This document shows positions 16,131 to 24,486 of a stretch of 64,000 bases of DNA, one piece after another (position 1 is the first letter of the stretch; each line of letters opens with the position of its first letter). Under the pieces are notes generated by a model. That model did no database searches. It saw only the letters and a list, made by a program, of their open reading frames with translations, and was not told the origin of the DNA. This stretch comes from Burkholderia glumae LMG 2196 = ATCC 33617. Its GTDB lineage: Bacteria; Pseudomonadota; Gammaproteobacteria; Burkholderiales; Burkholderiaceae. Position numbers and translations under genes: made by a program. Location of the stretch: NCBI RefSeq assembly GCF_000960995.1, contig NZ_CP009435.1, forward strand, positions 2,914,001 through 2,978,000. Direction: 5' to 3'.

Positions 16131-18272
16131 ATGTGGAAGCGCATCCGCAACATCCGTCATCTCTCCGTGATCGGCCTGCTCGCGCTCGCCGCATGCGGCG
16201 GTGACGACGGCGGCACCGGGTCGGCCGTCTCGCTCGGCGCGGCGAACAACCCGGCCGGCACCGCCGCGCCGACCAAGGCCACGGGCAACCCCGGCACCCC
16301 GCCGGTGGAAATGCCCGACACCGTGGTGCCCGTCAACTACAAGCTCTGGTTCCGTCCGAACGACGACCTGAACCAGTTCCAGGGCCGCGCCGACGTCGAG
16401 ATCAACGTCAAGCAGAACGTCAACGCGATCGTGGTGGCCGGCCATCGCATCCAGTTCAGCAACGGCAAGCTCACGCTGCAACCCGGCAACATCCAGCTGA
16501 TCGCCACGCCCCAGGGCCAGGGCGATTACTACCAGCTGCGCCCCGCCAGCGGCACGATCCCGCGCGGCAGCTACTCGCTGCACATGGAATGGCAGGGCGT
16601 CATCAATTTCGATTCGCACGGCGATCCGGCCAAGGGCACGGTCGGCAGCTGCGACAACGATCCCTATCCGGGCTGCTCGGCCGCCGAGGGCCTGTTCCGC
16701 GTCGATCTGGTCGGCACCGACGGCACCTCCAGCGGCGCGGTGCTCACGCAGGGCGAATCGGACCTCTCGCGCCAATGGTTCCCGGGTTGGGACGAGCCCG
16801 CGTTCCGCCCCACCTATGAAGTGTCGGCCGAGGTGCCGCAGGCGTGGCGCGTGGTGTCGAACGCGGCCGAGAAACCGGCCGCCAACATCGGTGGCGGCTA
16901 CAAGCTGGTGTCGTTCGAGAAGACCCCGCCGATGCCGTCGTACCTGCTGTTCTTCGGCGGCGGCAAGTTCGATACGCTGGAGGACGACTTCACGAGCCCG
17001 CTGCCCGGCGGCAAGGGTCTGCACCTGCGCATCTTCACGCCGCCCGGCATGAGCGAATGGGCCAAGCCGGCGATGAACGAGACCAAGCAGGCGCTCGACT
17101 ACTACTACCGCTATACCGGCATCCCGCTGCCGCTGACGAAGTTCGACACGATCGCCGCGAACGACAAGTTCAAGGCGCAGAAGGACCTGAACTTCGGCGG
17201 CATGGAGAACTGGGGGGCGATCCTGGAGTTCGCCGACGACATCCTGCCCAAGCCGGGCACGCCGATGTCGCGCTATGGCCTCACGGTGCTGACGCACGAG
17301 GCCGCGCACCAGTGGTTCGGCGATCTCGTCACGCTCGACTGGTGGGACGACGTCTGGCTCAACGAGTCGTTCGCGACGTACTTCGAGACGCGCACCGCGA
17401 TCCAGTTCCATCCTGACGTGTTCACCTGGGTGCAGGACGCCGGCAACAAGGCGGCCGTGATCAAGGCCGACATCGGCCCCAAGGCGTTCCCGGTGCAGCC
17501 GAACTTCAACGCCTTCGGTTCGAACGACTTCGTGATCAACGCCGGCACCTTCGTCTATGACAAGGGCGGCCACGTGCTGAAGATGCTGGAGGGCTATCTC
17601 GGCGACGAGGTGATGCGCAAGGGCCTGCAGCAGTATCTGGCCGACTATTCGTTCGGCAACGGCACGCCGCAGCGGCTGTGGGATGCGCTGTCGAACGCGA
17701 GCGGCCAGAAGGTCGGCCCGATCGGCGACAGCTTCGTGCGCCAGACCGGGGTGCCGCTGCTGTCGCTCGACACGCAGTGCGACCTGACGAAGAACCAGAA
17801 CGTCGTCACGCTGAAACAGGCACCGTTCCCGAATCAGAACGCCTATCCCGGCACGCAGTGGACGATCCCGGTGACGCTCGCGTATGGCGACGGCCTCATC
17901 AATCGCAAGACGCTCGCGCTCTCCGACACGCAGACGCAGGTGCGGCTCGACGGCTGCTCGGCGGTGCTGGCGAACCCCACCGGCTTCGACTACTACGTGA
18001 CGAACTACAGCGACACCGCCTGGAGCGCGCTGCTGCCGCAACTGTCGCGCGTGACCGATCCGGTCCTGCTGACCAACCTGCGCAACGACGCGGCGCTGCT
18101 GGTCAGCAACCAGCTCGCGCCGGCCTCGCGCACGGCCGCGCTGACCTCGGTGAGCGGCCCGGCGGCGGTCTCGCTGCGGCAGATGGCAGGCGCGCCGTCG
18201 ATGGTGCGCCAGATCCGGCCGGTGGTGCGGTATCACGGCAAGTTCGTGGCCCGGCAGCGGCAGGTGCAATAA
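16131..18272 (+). CDS. M1-family metallo-aminopeptidase, exported lipoprotein
   Basis: A 713-residue zinc aminopeptidase that trims N-terminal residues from peptides. The N terminus ends its hydrophobic segment at LLALAAC, a lipobox with acceptor Cys22, so the enzyme should be lipid-anchored outside the inner membrane. The exopeptidase motif GGMENWG is present, and the zinc site is H389EAAH393 with the third ligand E412 exactly 18 residues later, followed by NESFATYFE. The N-terminal beta domain starts around residue 60. ATG at 16131 has AGAGG just upstream. Monocistronic, ending at a strong terminator. Confidence 0.92.
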   Translation: MWKRIRNIRHLSVIGLLALAACGGDDGGTGSAVSLGAANNPAGTAAPTKATGNPGTPPVEMPDTVVPVNYKLWFRPNDDLNQFQGRADVEINVKQNVNAIVVAGHRIQFSNGKLTLQPGNIQLIATPQGQGDYYQLRPASGTIPRGSYSLHMEWQGVINFDSHGDPAKGTVGSCDNDPYPGCSAAEGLFRVDLVGTDGTSSGAVLTQGESDLSRQWFPGWDEPAFRPTYEVSAEVPQAWRVVSNAAEKPAANIGGGYKLVSFEKTPPMPSYLLFFGGGKFDTLEDDFTSPLPGGKGLHLRIFTPPGMSEWAKPAMNETKQALDYYYRYTGIPLPLTKFDTIAANDKFKAQKDLNFGGMENWGAILEFADDILPKPGTPMSRYGLTVLTHEAAHQWFGDLVTLDWWDDVWLNESFATYFETRTAIQFHPDVFTWVQDAGNKAAVIKADIGPKAFPVQPNFNAFGSNDFVINAGTFVYDKGGHVLKMLEGYLGDEVMRKGLQQYLADYSFGNGTPQRLWDALSNASGQKVGPIGDSFVRQTGVPLLSLDTQCDLTKNQNVVTLKQAPFPNQNAYPGTQWTIPVTLAYGDGLINRKTLALSDTQTQVRLDGCSAVLANPTGFDYYVTNYSDTAWSALLPQLSRVTDPVLLTNLRNDAALLVSNQLAPASRTAALTSVSGPAAVSLRQMAGAPSMVRQIRPVVRYHGKFVARQRQVQ

Positions 18273-18338
18273 GGTGCAGTAAGCCCGGGCCGAGCAGCGC
18301 GCGGCGCTTGCCTTCCGGCGCCGCGCCCTGCGCCCTCC

Positions 18339-18374
18339 ACGCCCCCGCATCGTCTCGATGCGGGGGCGTTTTGC
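18339..18374 (+). terminator. Rho-independent terminator after the aminopeptidase gene
   Basis: A perfect 14-bp stem (18339-18352 paired with 18356-18369) with a TCT loop, followed by TTTTGCTT. It lies 67 bp past the aminopeptidase stop. The sequence is near symmetric, so it may also act on the convergent hutC-like gene whose stop is at 18406. Confidence 0.9.
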
Positions 18375-18405
18375 TTGGCAACGGTTCGCGCGCCCCGCCC
18401 GGCGC

Positions 18406-19143
18406 TCACATGCTGCCGGCCAGGTGAAAGCGCGAGGCCGGGTGCCAGAGCTGCACGGCGGTGGCCACCGCCTCGCCGACCCAGGTGCGCCGCCACATCA
18501 GCAGGCACGGCTCGCCGATCTCCATGGACAGATGGCGGCGGATCGGCGCCTCGGGCTTGCGCGCATAGATGCGGAAGTCGGCGCGCTGGATTGGCGCGAG
18601 CCGCACCATGTAGCGGTTCGGCGTCTCGGCCGTGAAGTCCTGCTCCAGGTACTGCGGAAACACCCGTGGGTTCACGTAGCGATCCTCGTACTGGATCGGC
18701 TCGCCTTCCTCGTAATGGACGATCAGCGAATGGAACACCGGGCCGGCCGCCAGATCGAGCGCGGCGCACGCCTGCGGATCGAGGCTCGCCTCCAGCAGCA
18801 GCACCTTCGCGCTGTGATGGTGCCCGCGCGCCACGATCTCGTCGGCGATGTTGCGCACGTCGAGCACGGTGGATTCGACGTCGCGCGGCGCGACGAAGGT
18901 GCCCGAGCCCTGCACGCGCGTGAGCACGCGTTCGGCGGTCAGTTCGCGCAGCGCGCGCGAGACGGTCATGCGCGCCACGCCGAATTCCTTCACGAGCTCG
19001 GTTTCGGACGGGATCATCTCGCCGGGCTTCCAGGTGCCGCTGGCGATGTGGCCGATCACGTAGCGCTTGATCTGCTCATAGGCGGGCGCCGGCTTGCGCC
19101 CCCCCGCCGGCTGCTGCGCATCGTCCACTGGATTCCTGATCAT
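18406..19143 (-). CDS. HutC-type GntR regulator
   Basis: A 245-residue GntR protein: winged helix (AYEQIKRYVIGHIASGTWKP, SETELVKEFGVARMTVSRAL, about residues 20-75) then a UTRA/chorismate-lyase-like effector domain with the HutC-type YEDRYVNPRVFPQYLEQDF motif. HutC proteins sense urocanate or related ligands and repress histidine-type catabolism. It is the last gene of the operon containing an ammonia-lyase homologue and an amino acid ABC transporter. A HutC-like operator lies upstream of the operon's first gene at 24211-24224. Likely repressor of its own operon; the effector need not be urocanate. Confidence 0.85.
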   Translation of the reverse strand: MIRNPVDDAQQPAGGRKPAPAYEQIKRYVIGHIASGTWKPGEMIPSETELVKEFGVARMTVSRALRELTAERVLTRVQGSGTFVAPRDVESTVLDVRNIADEIVARGHHHSAKVLLLEASLDPQACAALDLAAGPVFHSLIVHYEEGEPIQYEDRYVNPRVFPQYLEQDFTAETPNRYMVRLAPIQRADFRIYARKPEAPIRRHLSMEIGEPCLLMWRRTWVGEAVATAVQLWHPASRFHLAGSM

Positions 19144-19205
19144 CGTTGTTCTCGACTTCGTCGGTGAGGGGCGATCGGCCGGCCGCGACCGCAGGAGGCC
19201 GCCGG

Positions 19206-20816
19206 TCAGCCGCCGATCGCCGCGGGCAGCACGTCGTTGGCCGACGCCAGCGGGCCGCCCGCCGAGGGCGGCGCCGCATCCGACACCAGCGTGCCCGCCA
19301 CCGGCCGCACCGTCACGGGGTCCGGCAGCGGCGGCGGCGCGCCGTCGGCGATCAGCCGGAACGCGAACGCGATGTCGTCGGCGAGCGGCCGGTCATCGCG
19401 GTAGGTCGCGATCTCGCCGCGAATCCGCGCATGCAGGGCCTCCGTGTAGGGCGCGCGCGCCGCCTCGACCGGCTGCAGATCATAGGCCTGCGCGGCGGCG
19501 AGCAATTCTATCCCAAGTATCCGGCAGCTATTTTCGATCACCACCAGCGCCTTCAGCGCGGCCGGCGTGGCATGGCACAGGTGGTCCTCCTGCAGGCCCG
19601 AGGTCACGCCGCCGTCGAGGCTCGCGGGCGCCGCCTCGCGGCGGTTCTGGGCGACCAGCGAGGCCGCCGTGTACTGCGCGATCATGAAGCCCGAGCGCGT
19701 GCCGCCCGGCTGCGCGAGAAAGGCCGGCAGCCCGCTCACCAGCGGATTGACGAGCCGGTCGATGCGCCGCTCGGCCATCGCCGCGACCTGCGCCACGGCC
19801 ACCGCCAGGCTGTCCATCGCCAGCGCGATCGAGGCGCCCACCGCGTGCGCCTGGGAAAACACGCGCGGCGCGTCGGGCGTGCCCGTCACGATCGGGTTGT
19901 CGGTGGTGGAAGCCAGTTCGCGGTTGACCACCTCGGCGGTGGCCGCGTGCACGTCGCGCGCGGCGCCGTGCACGTGCGGGATGGTGCGCATGCTAAGCGG
20001 GTCCTGCGTATGGCGGCCGAGCGCGGCCGCGAGCAGCCCGCTGCCGTCGAGCGCGGCGCGCATGCGCGCCCCCACCTCGGCGAGCCCCGGCGAGACGCGA
20101 AACGCGAGCGCCTCGGCATCGAAGGCGGCCATCTGGCCGCCGAGATTCTCGAAGCTCATCGCCGACACGGCGTCGGCCCAGTCGAGCAGCCGCCCGGCGC
20201 GCTGCAGCGCGAGCGCGGCCAGGCCGGTCACGCAGGGCGTGCCGTTCACGAGGCTCAGGCCCTCCTTGGCGCCGAGCGAGAGCGGCGCGAGCCCGAGCCG
20301 GGCCAGCGCGTCGGCGCCCGTCAGCCGCTCGCCGCGCCACCGCACGTGGCCCGCGCCGACGCAGACCAGCGCGATATGCGCCATGTGGCTCAGGTAGCCG
20401 ACCGAGCCGAGCGCCGGCACCTCGGGCAGGCAGTCCGCCTCGAGCAGCACCGCGAGCCGCTCCACCACCTCCACGCGCACGCCCGAATGCCCGTGCGCGA
20501 AGTTGTTGATCGCGGCGGCCATGATCGCGCGCGTCTCCTCGCGGCCGAGCGGCGCGCCCACGCCCACCGCGTGGCTCATCAGGATGTGGTGCGAGAGATC
20601 GTGCTGGTCGGCGGGCGACACCACCACGTCGCAGAGCGCGCCCACGCCGGTGTTCATGCCATAGGCGCGGATCGCGCGCGAGACGATCTGCTCGACCAGC
20701 TCGCGCGCGGCGACGATGCTCGCACGCGCCGCGTCGGAAAGGTGCAGCGGCGCCCCGGCGGCGACGGCGGCGATGTCGCGCCAGTCGAGCGGGCGCTCGG
20801 AACGAAGGATGGCCAT
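19206..20816 (-). CDS. Histidine ammonia-lyase homologue lacking the MIO-forming Ala-Ser-Gly triad
   Basis: A 536-residue aromatic amino acid lyase family protein. Retained family features: Y52 in AYGMNTGVG, H82 in MSHAVGVGAP, N191 in SLVNGT, Q271 and R277 in QDPLSMR, and E410 in QEDH. Two changes hit the active site. The segment that should read GSVG-ASG-DLAP reads GSVG-YLSHMAH (residues 137-147), so the triad that cyclises into the MIO electrophile is absent, apparently as a clean three-residue loss. The catalytic tyrosine of QDPYSLR is leucine (L274). Without MIO the normal ammonia elimination should not work, so the protein may do other chemistry or only bind ligand. The fold is otherwise complete, and the gene is embedded in an amino acid transporter operon ending in a hutC-like gene. 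Confidence 0.88.
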   Translation of the reverse strand: MAILRSERPLDWRDIAAVAAGAPLHLSDAARASIVAARELVEQIVSRAIRAYGMNTGVGALCDVVVSPADQHDLSHHILMSHAVGVGAPLGREETRAIMAAAINNFAHGHSGVRVEVVERLAVLLEADCLPEVPALGSVGYLSHMAHIALVCVGAGHVRWRGERLTGADALARLGLAPLSLGAKEGLSLVNGTPCVTGLAALALQRAGRLLDWADAVSAMSFENLGGQMAAFDAEALAFRVSPGLAEVGARMRAALDGSGLLAAALGRHTQDPLSMRTIPHVHGAARDVHAATAEVVNRELASTTDNPIVTGTPDAPRVFSQAHAVGASIALAMDSLAVAVAQVAAMAERRIDRLVNPLVSGLPAFLAQPGGTRSGFMIAQYTAASLVAQNRREAAPASLDGGVTSGLQEDHLCHATPAALKALVVIENSCRILGIELLAAAQAYDLQPVEAARAPYTEALHARIRGEIATYRDDRPLADDIAFAFRLIADGAPPPLPDPVTVRPVAGTLVSDAAPPSAGGPLASANDVLPAAIGG

Positions 20817-20892
20817 GGCGGTACCTGCGGATCGGACGATGATGAGGTGGACGGACTACCGTTGCATCCGCAACCTTCGTCCGGATGGTGAA

Positions 20893-21684
20893 TCAGTTGG
20901 CATTGCGGTCCTCGTGGCCCGACACGAAGCGGCGGAACCGCTCGGACTTCTGCTCGCCGAACACCTCGTCGGGCGTGCCGTCCGAATCCACCTGCCCCTG
21001 GTGCAGGAACATCACGCGGTTCGATACGTGCCGCGCGAAGCCCATCTCGTGCGTGACCACCAGCATCGTGCGGCCCTCCTCGGCGAGCGAGCGCATCACG
21101 CGCAGCACCTCGCCCACCAGCTCCGGATCGAGCGCCGAGGTCGGCTCGTCGAACAGCATCACCTTCGGATGCATGGCCAGCGCGCGCGCGATCGCCACGC
21201 GCTGCTGCTGGCCGCCCGACAGATGCGCCGGATAGTGGCCGCGCCGCTCGGCCAGGCCGACCCGCGCGAGCAGCGCCTCGGCCTCCTCCACCGCCTCGGC
21301 GCGGCTGCGCTTCAACACCCGCATCGGCCCCTCGATCACGTTCTCCAGCACCGTCATGTGCGACCAGAGGTTGAAGTTCTGGAACACCATGCCCAGGCGC
21401 GAGCGCACCCGGTCCACCTGGCGCCGGTCGGCCGGCTGCAGCGTGCCGTCGCGGCGGCGCGTCATCTTCAGTTCCTCGCCGGCCAGCGTCACGGCGCCGT
21501 CGTCGGGGATCTCGAGCAGGTTCAGGCAGCGCAGGAAGGTGCTCTTGCCCGAGCCGCTCGCGCCGAGGATCGAGATCACGTCGCCCTCGTGCGCGTCGAG
21601 CGAGATGCCCTTGAGCACGTGGTGATCACCGAACGACTTGTGGATGTTGCGCGCGGACAGCGCGACGGGATTGACGGCAGGCAT
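20893..21684 (-). CDS. Polar amino acid ABC transporter ATPase (HisP-like)
   Basis: A 263-residue ATP-binding subunit. Walker A GASGSGKSTF, the Q-loop in MVFQNFNLW, signature LSGGQQQRVAIARAL, Walker B VMLFDEPTSALD and switch histidine VVTHEMGFA are intact. The start is the ATG at 21684 with GGAG six bases upstream; a TTG four codons earlier overlaps that ribosome site and is unlikely. FNLWSHMTVLENV is typical of the histidine/glutamine/arginine transporter ATPases. It works with the two permeases and the binding protein upstream. Confidence 0.92.
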   Translation of the reverse strand: MPAVNPVALSARNIHKSFGDHHVLKGISLDAHEGDVISILGASGSGKSTFLRCLNLLEIPDDGAVTLAGEELKMTRRRDGTLQPADRRQVDRVRSRLGMVFQNFNLWSHMTVLENVIEGPMRVLKRSRAEAVEEAEALLARVGLAERRGHYPAHLSGGQQQRVAIARALAMHPKVMLFDEPTSALDPELVGEVLRVMRSLAEEGRTMLVVTHEMGFARHVSNRVMFLHQGQVDSDGTPDEVFGEQKSERFRRFVSGHEDRNAN

Positions 21685-21715
21685 GCGTGTCTCCAACTGG
21701 GAATGGGGCGATCGC

Positions 21716-22462
21716 TCAGGGCGCGGCGCGGCGCGCCTCGAGCGTGGCGGCGGTGGGCGCCGCCAGCGCCGGCGCGGCGCGCAGGTGGCGTGAGAGCCGC
21801 GCCTCGACGCAGCCGAGCACGCGCACCACGAAGAAGTTCAGGAACAGGTAGATCAGCGCCGCGCAGGCGAACACCTCGGTGGTGCGGTAGGTCTGCTGGA
21901 TGATCTGCTGCGCGACGCCCGTGACCTCCCACACCGTCACCAGGCTCGCGAGCGCGGTGGATTTGACGAGCAGCACCGCTTCGGTCGAGTAAGCCGGCAG
22001 GCACTGGCGCAGCGCGATCGGGCCGATCACGCGGCGCAGCAGCGCGAAGCCCGACAGGCCGATCGCCTGGCCGGCCTCGATCTGCCCGACCGGCACCGCC
22101 ATCAGGCCGCCGCGGATGATCTCGGCCGTGTAGCCGGCGGTACAGAGCGCGAGCGAGAGCACCGCGCACACGTAGGGCTCGCGCAGCACCGGCCACAGGA
22201 AGCTCTCGCGGATCACGCCGAACTGGCCGAGCCCGTAGTAGACGAGGAACATCTGGATCAGGAGCGGCGAGCCGCGGAACACCAGGATGTAGGCGCGCGC
22301 GAAGCGGTTCGGCAGCCAGTGCGGCGACACGCGCAGCGTGACGATCACGAGCGAGAGCAGCCCGCCCAGCACCAGCGACAGGAAGAACAGCCCCAGCGTG
22401 GTCGGCACGGCGGCGATCAGCTGCCGCATGGTGTCGAGCAGGAACGGAAAATCGATAGGCAT
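21716..22462 (-). CDS. Polar amino acid ABC transporter permease (HisM-like)
   Basis: A 248-residue inner-membrane permease with about five hydrophobic helices and the cytoplasmic EAA motif EAGQAIGLSGFALLRRVIGP that contacts the ATPase. FRGSPLLIQMFLVYYGLGQF is typical of the His/Glu/Gln/Arg/opine family. It starts 18 bp after the sister permease and ends 31 bp before the ATPase start, so the three are clearly one operon. Confidence 0.9.
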   Translation of the reverse strand: MPIDFPFLLDTMRQLIAAVPTTLGLFFLSLVLGGLLSLVIVTLRVSPHWLPNRFARAYILVFRGSPLLIQMFLVYYGLGQFGVIRESFLWPVLREPYVCAVLSLALCTAGYTAEIIRGGLMAVPVGQIEAGQAIGLSGFALLRRVIGPIALRQCLPAYSTEAVLLVKSTALASLVTVWEVTGVAQQIIQQTYRTTEVFACAALIYLFLNFFVVRVLGCVEARLSRHLRAAPALAAPTAATLEARRAAP

Positions 22463-22480
22463 GAGGTGGCCGCCGTGACG

Positions 22481-23206
22481 TCAGTTGCGTGCGAAGCTGC
22501 GCTTGAACGAGCGGCCCACGCGCGCCTCGGCCGTGCCGAAGACGCGGTTCGAGAGGCTCGTCATCAGCAGGTACAGCACGCCGCCCGCGACGAAGAACAG
22601 GAAATACTCGTGGGTGGAGCCGGCCGCCACCTGGGTGGCGCGCAGCAGTTCGGCCAGCCCCGTCACCGAGATCAGCGCCGAATCCTTCAGGCTCAGCTGC
22701 CAGACGTTGCCGAGGCCCGGCAGCGCGAAGCGCAGCACCTGCGGAATCAGCACGCGGCGCACGGCCGTCAGGCGCGGCATGCCGATCGCGCGCGCGGCCT
22801 CGAGCTCGCCGCGCGAGACGGCCAGCACCGCGGCGCGATACACCTCGGCCTGGTAGGCGCCCGAGATCATGCCCACCGCCACCGCGCCGATCGCGAACGG
22901 CGGCACGCCGACGAAGCCGTCGGCGCCGAACCACTGGCCGACCGTGGTGACGAGCGAGGAGCCGCCGAAGTAGAACAGGTAGATCACCAGCAGCTCGGGC
23001 ACGCCGCGGAACACGGTGGTGTAGGCATCGCCGAGCACGCGCAGGGTACGCCGCCGCGACAGCTTCAGGGCGGCCACCAGGCCGCCGAACACCGAGCCGA
23101 TCGCGAGCGCGGACAAGGTGAGCACGATCGTCATCAGCGCGCCGAGCAGCAGCACGCTGCCCCAGCCCTGCGATCCGAAACCGAGCATGGTGATGAGAGA
23201 CGACAT
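22481..23206 (-). CDS. Polar amino acid ABC transporter permease (HisQ-like)
   Basis: A 241-residue permease pairing with the HisM-like gene. It has the EAA loop EAARAIGMPRLTAVRRVLIP and the family motif FRGVPELLVIYLFYFG. The ATG at 23206 is chosen over a TTG six codons upstream because MSSLITML begins the hydrophilic N terminus right before the first helix. It follows the binding-protein gene by about 100 bp. Confidence 0.9.
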   Translation of the reverse strand: MSSLITMLGFGSQGWGSVLLLGALMTIVLTLSALAIGSVFGGLVAALKLSRRRTLRVLGDAYTTVFRGVPELLVIYLFYFGGSSLVTTVGQWFGADGFVGVPPFAIGAVAVGMISGAYQAEVYRAAVLAVSRGELEAARAIGMPRLTAVRRVLIPQVLRFALPGLGNVWQLSLKDSALISVTGLAELLRATQVAAGSTHEYFLFFVAGGVLYLLMTSLSNRVFGTAEARVGRSFKRSFARN

Positions 23207-23306
23207 GGCGGCTACCCCAGGCAAACCAGATGATCCAGCACGACCGGACTGACGCCGCGCGCCCCGCCGGGCGCGGCACGCGGCGCCGCGAGAGCCGGCG
23301 CGACGC

Positions 23307-24155
23307 TTACGGCGTCACGTCGGTCTTGAACCACTTCATCGACAGCTTCTTGATGGTGCCGTCGGCTTTCGCGGCCGTGATCGCCGCGTCGAACTTCGCC
23401 TTCAGGTCGGTGTCGGTCTTGCGGAACGCCAGGCCCTCGCCCTGCCCCCACACCGGCCCCGTGATGACCGGGCCGGCCGGCACCACGTGCGACTTGCCGG
23501 CGTTCGCGGTGTAGTAGGTGATGTCGTCGAACGACGCGTCGATGCGGCCGTTGGCGAGATCCAGGTCGCGCTCGGGCGCGCTCTTGTAGACGCGCACCGA
23601 GGCCACGTCCTTGAAGTTGTTGTTGATGAAGGCCGTGTAGATCGTGCCCGACTGCAGGCCGATGGTCTTGCCCTTGAGCGCGCTGCGCAGCATCTCGATG
23701 GCGGGCGCGGCGCTGCGCGCGTCGTTGTCGAGCCGCACCGCGCCCAGCGCCGGCGACGACTTCGGCAGGATCTTGGTGTCGGCCACCGCGAAGGTGGCCG
23801 GCGTGGCCGCGTAGGGCTGCGAGAACGCGAGGATCTTCTCGCGGTCGGGCGTGATCGAGATCGCATCCATCAGCACGTCGAACTTGCCGGCCTGCAGGCC
23901 CGGGATCATGCCGTCCCAGTCCTGCGTGACGAGCTTGCACTGCAATTGCGCGTGCGCGCAGAGATTCTCGACCAACTCGGGCTCGAAGCCGCCCAGCTTG
24001 CCGCCCGGCAAGGTCAGGTTCCACGGCGCATAGCTGCCGTCGAGCGCGATCGTGACGGACTTCCAGTCCTTCGCCTGCACGGACCCGGCCATCAGCGCGG
24101 ATCCGAGGACCGCTCCGATCACGAGCGTTGCGAGACGGCTGTGCTTACTCTTCAT
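23307..24155 (-). CDS. Periplasmic amino acid binding protein (ABC transporter)
   Basis: A 282-residue family 3 solute-binding protein. A signal peptide covers about residues 1-24 (positively charged start, hydrophobic core, cleavage after SVQA). The mature part has GSYAPWNLT, LVTQDWDGMIPGLQAGKFDV and DAISITPDREK, all standard ligand-pocket segments of lysine/arginine/histidine or opine binders. ATG at 24155 has GGGGA eight bases upstream; the ATG at 24170 overlaps that site. First gene of the six-gene operon ending in the hutC-like gene. Ligand specificity cannot be called. Confidence 0.9.
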   Translation of the reverse strand: MKSKHSRLATLVIGAVLGSALMAGSVQAKDWKSVTIALDGSYAPWNLTLPGGKLGGFEPELVENLCAHAQLQCKLVTQDWDGMIPGLQAGKFDVLMDAISITPDREKILAFSQPYAATPATFAVADTKILPKSSPALGAVRLDNDARSAAPAIEMLRSALKGKTIGLQSGTIYTAFINNNFKDVASVRVYKSAPERDLDLANGRIDASFDDITYYTANAGKSHVVPAGPVITGPVWGQGEGLAFRKTDTDLKAKFDAAITAAKADGTIKKLSMKWFKTDVTP

Positions 24156-24210
24156 GTCGACATTCCCCATAGGTTCGGAATTTCCCTGCCACACCACGAT
24201 CAACGCTGAT

Positions 24211-24224
24211 CTTGTATAGACAAG
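24211..24224. promoter_or_regulatory. HutC-type operator upstream of the ABC/lyase operon
   Basis: CTTGTATAGACAAG: perfect 5-bp inverted arms (CTTGT/ACAAG) around ATAG. This closely resembles the hut operator described for Pseudomonas and Klebsiella HutC proteins. It lies 56 bp upstream of the binding-protein start, and the HutC-like protein is encoded by the last gene of the same operon, which supports autoregulation. Confidence 0.75.
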
Positions 24225-24486
24225 AATGGGTGAACAAAATAACCTTGGCAAGCGATTTCGAGAAAAGCGGCGGCACGCCGGGGAAGACCGTCACAAGCTT
24301 GTCACGCCTGGGTTTGGCGCGAATTCTACGGGGCTGTCACGGAGCCGGCGAGCCGTCCGGCTTGGTGATTTCGCCCACGCGCGCGAAGATACCTAGTCAA
24401 CTGAACAATCGGTTGCACCGTTGCACTCGGCGCCTTTCGCTGCCGCCCGGCGCGCGTCTTTGCGCACGCGCGGCCGTCGCTTTCCA

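Noticed and set aside
20394..20408. That the missing Ala-Ser-Gly is a frameshift or annotation error
   Set aside because: The frame is open and conserved before and after, and the loss looks like exactly three residues, so a single-base error cannot explain it.
19146..20891. 581-codon plus-strand frame opposite the lyase homologue
   Set aside because: Low-complexity Arg/His-rich shadow of the real minus-strand gene, without a ribosome site.
23307..24251. Longer binding protein starting at 24251
   Set aside because: The extension would cover the hut-type operator and a second ATG; the ribosome site and signal peptide support the start at 24155.
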